The notes under the pieces were generated by a model, which searched no databases, was not told the DNA's origin, and worked only from the letters and a program-made list of their open reading frames with translations. A program made the translations under genes and the position numbers. From Oncomelania hupensis (taxonomy: Eukaryota; Mollusca; Gastropoda; Littorinimorpha; Pomatiopsidae): a DNA stretch of 64,000 bases. The DNA lies in assembly GCA_036898135.1 (NCBI GenBank), contig CM072516.1, positions 22,995,239-23,059,238 on the forward strand, written 5' to 3'. The first letter of the stretch is position 1. Each line of letters opens with the position of its first letter. Positions 61,701 through 64,000 of this stretch are shown here, piece after piece.

Positions 61701-62205
61701 GCTGTACGTGGAGAGGCCACCAGAGACTGTACATGCAGCAACAGCAGCTGAGATCGACAACAGCTTTGACAGCGAGGAACTGTTGGAACTGGGAGACTTC
61801 CATAGCAAAGAAGGCATCAATGACGTTAAGCTAGGACCAGGCTTGACGGAAGGTCAAAAGTTGGAGCTCAAGGACCTTATGGGCGAATTTCCCCATAGCT
61901 TCAGTGATGTCCCAGGCTCTACGACTTTGGTCGAACATGAAGTCCACACCCAGACCTGGAAGGAGCATCTGCAGATCTCGAGGGAGCTGTTCCACCGTCC
62001 TGCAGAAGCCAACCTGACCGTGAGACCCAGCAAATGCATCCTGGGAGCTGACAACGTCGACTGCGTCGGACATCCGATGGAAGAAGGAGACAACGGAGGA
62101 CGCACTGATTCCAGGGAAGCCCACGTGATCATCGTCTTTGACCCTGGGCCGATGACGACCGCAACTGACGAGGGCGTCGATTCCTTGCGAACGAAAGAAC
62201 ATTGA
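58720..62205 (+). CDS. Gyp-3 gag-protease-integrase polyprotein, RT-deleted
   Basis: An intact 1,161-residue frame. Approximate layout: Arg/Glu coiled coil 25-90; capsid 100-270, whose C-terminal part (FTEKGYRQRFRECRP, about 175-265) resembles the SCAN domain; zinc knuckle 313-326; aspartic protease DSGCSG near 428; integrase zinc finger from 656 (H...GGH...CRSCDIC); catalytic D near 725 (ALDLIGEI), D near 785 (TDLGTQF) and E near 820 (VEKFNATLK); a chromatin-side segment MQWKGPYEVETVV near 960. At about 1,070 a pre-RT segment (EVHT) is joined directly to a late RT segment (QTWKEHL). The YxDD box and RNase H are absent. The start ATG is supported by all three copies. Confidence 0.92.
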   Translation: MADFWQKGVALNLKGKQLTEYVKSQERIQERELEEQRRRDERELEQQRQEREEQRRQEEREEKRRRDEMEERRLEAERQFQLEMARIQQQQRAPQVISDFKAPKLPVFVDEKDQIDSYLARFERFAESAKWQRQDWAIILSALLTGKALDVYSRLSNNDAKDYDVLKAALLQCYNFTEKGYRQRFRECRPLSDETPKQFVERLSSYLHKWVELSGKGKTYESLHELIVREQLLNACPKDLAIHLEIQKLQTLKDVAEAAERYLIAHGKTLGPPSATKHFQKTGNHGNQIQGSQTSQRQTDSTPPPREGHSRGCFTCNATDHRAANCPQNKNSVQRGSTDNAAVGNRQRRFSNQRQTSRSDHQVCGGSVILPSETERTATPADVQECITDGQLLLANGKSISVVASAAVTVQNMPVSKGRVGNHEVTVLRDSGCSGVIVREDLIAKEQFTGDSKWTLMTDSKCVRAPVAKIHVNTPFYIGEVEAVCLKKPLYDLMIGNIDGARRPDDPDPEWSPASTQHVEVVEEDPLPFPDGDLTELLRDNVATPAQPCRPEIVGAVTTRAQAKRDKTSTPLKVADNSKAAIVDRDKLIQLQEADSTLNKYRNRQDHVTKRSGTVYFEVKAKILYRIFQHPRVNGGKPLRQVLVPLPLRRQVMEVAHDSIMGGHLGIKKTSDRIQAVFYWPGLYADVSRFCRSCDICQKTIPRGRVPKVPMQRMPLIDRPFKRVALDLIGEIRPPSEEGHRWVLTLVDYATRYPEAVPLKKIDTETVAEALVDMFSRLGVPEEILTDLGTQFVSDCMKEVNRLLSIRHLTTTPYHPMCNGLVEKFNATLKSTLKKLCSEQPRQWHRYINALLFAYREVPQESTGFSPFELLYGKTIRGPMHILKELWTKEVDTPEVKNSYQYVFELREKLEQTLEIARENLKKSQDCGKHYYDRRAVNRKFKPGNKVLVLLPTDHNKLLMQWKGPYEVETVVGINDYKVKVGQHSKIYHANLLKLYVERPPETVHAATAAEIDNSFDSEELLELGDFHSKEGINDVKLGPGLTEGQKLELKDLMGEFPHSFSDVPGSTTLVEHEVHTQTWKEHLQISRELFHRPAEANLTVRPSKCILGADNVDCVGHPMEEGDNGGRTDSREAHVIIVFDPGPMTTATDEGVDSLRTKEH

Positions 62206-62229
62206 CTGTGTGGACGAACTAAGGATATT

Positions 62230-62440
62230 GGTAAAGACAGACTTGAAAATGAAAAACGTTGACTGGGTGAATGAACTGTGAACATTGACAATATCCAGAC
62301 GGATTTGAAGATGAAAATCATTGACTCTGTGTGAATGAACTGTGAACATTGACAATATCCAGGCAGATTTGAAGATGAAAACCATTGACTCTGTGTGAAT
62401 GAACTGAGAACGTTGATAGTGTTCAGACAGACTGAAATAA
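62230..62440 (+). repeat. Gyp-3 3' UTR tandem repeat
   Basis: Three units of about 60 bp with the core GAACTGTGAACATTGACAAT and GATGAAAACCATTGACTCTG. Copy number differs from Gyp-1 and Gyp-2. Confidence 0.75.
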
Positions 62441-62524
62441 GTTTTAATTCTGAACTTTGTTTGTGCATTACGTTTCAACGTTGTTGAAAGAAATTAGGTA
62501 AATTTCTTCTTGAGTGGGGGGTTA

Positions 62525-63152
62525 TGTTACGTTGAAACGCGAATGGTAGTACGTCGGAAACGTGTACGATAGATCTAATCGTTTCGTTTTGCAAAGTATT
62601 CAATAATGGAGTTTATTTACCTTTGATTTGAGTTTGCATTGTTGTTAGGAGTGGTTTTGTATAACGTTGATAATTTTCGTTGGTCGATATTATTGAAGAA
62701 TTTTCGTGATCTGTCGATAGAAATTTCCCGATGGATATCGAAGGTCGTGAATGTTCCCGGAAGTAGAGGAAATAGGTATGAAGTAAGTCAGTGATGACGA
62801 TCTTTAGTTCGATTGGTGGCAGTACGTCATTTCTACCATGTACCAAATTGTTCCAGAAGGGAGAGAGGTTATTTAATCGTGTGCCGAGTTGCTGTTGAGA
62901 GAGAGTAAAGTTGTTGATAGTGATTTGGAGAGTTGCTGTGAAAGTTGTTGAGTTGAGTTGAGAATTGTATGCAGTTGTCGATGTATGCTGAATAAAAGTG
63001 GAAAACTTCATACGTCGACTTTGTGACTTGTATGCTGTTTTGGACGGGCTGCGTGAATAAACGAATCTGAGTTACACCCTATCAGGAATTCAGCATTGGG
63101 GCTGAATCAGATACTGATAAAGAAAAACACCATCATCGAATCGAGTGTAACA
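62525..63152 (+). repeat. Gyp-3 3' LTR
   Basis: 628 bp, almost identical to the 5' LTR. Confidence 0.93.
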
Positions 63153-63671
63153 GAAGTCTTGGGGAGTCCATGAGACAAAGATGCCTGGATTGCATACGAG
63201 CACACGGTGGACACACGCAATATTGACTGTTTTCTTCATTATCCAAATGTATAGAATTGTGAAAACTGGGGTTATTTGTTTTAAGCCCAAAAAAGATGTA
63301 AATGAAATGATTTTTTCTTTTTCATTTTAGTAATGTAATGTTGTTCAATAATAAATGTTTCCATCTAAACCATTTTTTGCAAGTTTTTTTGTTCCGGTAA
63401 GTTATATATTTAATTTATTCCTCTGGCTCTTCAATTGTTTTGAGCATATAATTGACACACTGTGTTGTGAAAGAGAGAGTGAAAAGGCGATTATATGCAG
63501 TTGTTGATGAACGCTGAATAAAGTTTGAAAACTTCATACGTCGACTCTGTGCGTGTGGCTGATTGAACGGGTTGCGTGGATAAACGAATCTGAGCTACAC
63601 TCATCAGTACTTCAGCATTGGGGCTGAATCAACTACTGATAGAAAAACACCAACATTAAACGAGTGTAACA

Positions 63672-63925
63672 ATAGCAATGTATAAAATAGAGTACCGCCG
63701 AAACGTCCAGAAATATAATAATGTATAATATAGTACCGCCGAAACGTCCAGGCATGTTACAATGTATAAAATATAGTACCGCCGAAACATCCAGCCATAT
63801 ATCAATGTATAAAACAGAGTACCGTCCGAAATGTCCAGCCTTCCAGCAATGTATAAAATATAGTACCGCCGAAACGTCCAGCTAACAATGTATAAAATAC
63901 AGCGCCGCCGAAACGACTAGCCATG
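63672..63925. repeat. 43-bp satellite, right part
   Basis: About six more diverged monomers continue the array in the same orientation. The first unit completes the monomer interrupted at 56287. Confidence 0.88.
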
Positions 63926-64000
63926 TACAATATGTGTATTACTGTGTATCATTTATAGTAGACGTTATAACTTTTATATTTACAAAAATCTTGACCAAGG

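Larger units (their letters stand above)
57592..63152 (+). mobile_element. Gyp-3, Ty3/gypsy element inserted in a transposase gene
   Basis: LTRs 57592-58219 and 62525-63152, both 628 bp, differ by eye at about three sites. The flanks GAAGG and GAAGT are a near-perfect 5-bp duplication, and the host transposase frame reads through when the element is disregarded. The primer-site-like TGGGGGTCAAGCCG follows the 5' LTR, and a GAGTGGGGGGTTA tract precedes the 3' LTR. Confidence 0.95.
56568..63446 (+). mobile_element. Tc1/mariner-type transposon, broken, host of Gyp-3
   Basis: Inverted ends share GCTCAAAACAATTGAAGAG (about 56570 and, inverted, 63427-63445), with TA at the borders. The transposase starts at 56933 (MPPRRRLSEADRGRALAWLE), has an in-frame TGA near 57008, and then an internal deletion with a frame change near 57075. 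It continues at 57078 with the DDE catalytic domain: VLFSDESRF, IFQDDNARPHRA and SPDLNPVEHLWDELGRR. Gyp-3 interrupts the last exon-free segment. The C-terminus (GESMRQRCLDCIRAHGGHTQY, stop) resumes at 63153. Confidence 0.9.
56288..63671 (+). mobile_element. Solo LTR of the Gyp family, split by a Tc1/mariner element
   Basis: The left part (56288-56567) starts TGTTACGTTGAAACGCG. The right part (63447-63671) ends GAGTGTAACA and carries GCTGAATAAAG and the GGGGCTGAATCA block. The total is about 505 bp, shorter than the other LTRs. The flanks CTAGC (56283-56287) and ATAGC (63672-63676) are an imperfect target duplication within the satellite. Confidence 0.85.

Overview
The window is nuclear DNA of an invertebrate animal. 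Genes are split by GT-AG introns, microsatellites are abundant, and LINEs, SINEs, Ty3/gypsy elements and DNA transposons occur in nested layers. The repeat content and the three bilaterian genes fit a mollusc, probably a gastropod. That placement is an inference and not a sequence match.

Host genes. (1) 75-4814, minus strand: the first nine coding exons of UBE3C, a HECT ubiquitin ligase with an N-terminal IQ motif. The gene runs off the left edge. (2) 5157-17065 and 17479-23171, plus strand: two complete tandem sets of DPH5 exons (diphthine methyl ester synthase, diphthamide pathway). UBE3C and DPH5 are head to head, with about 340 bp between start codons. The two DPH5 copies share all eight coding exons and all intron phases. 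The downstream copy has lost its start codon and begins directly at a splice acceptor. The upstream copy carries a duplicated exon 6 that looks mutually exclusive. (3) 32529-36232, minus strand: eight 3' exons of NADK2, the mitochondrial NAD kinase. Its 5' exons are not seen in the window.

Introns and the DPH5-NADK2 interval (5.3-32.5 kb). These hold LINE fragments of several clades, tRNA-derived and 5S-like SINEs, a pogo/Tigger-type element, a short inverted-repeat element, a solo LTR with a 5-bp target duplication, and at least five copies of an unclassified retroposon of up to about 700 bp with 11-13 bp target duplications.

Right half (36.8-64 kb). This is almost entirely mobile DNA. Three members of one Ty3/gypsy family (called Gyp-1, -2 and -3 here) carry gag, protease and integrase, in the unusual order protease-integrase-RT, but all share one internal deletion that removes the catalytic RT core and RNase H. 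Gyp-2 sits in the 3' LTR of Gyp-1, and Gyp-1 sits in a LINE. Gyp-3 sits in a Tc1/mariner element, which sits in a solo LTR, which sits in a 43-bp satellite. Target-site duplications support the retroelement layers of these nests. Between the nests lie a run of SINE copies separated by one repeated 10-bp word, a roughly 110-bp minisatellite, a microsatellite-filled hAT-like element and another LINE relic.
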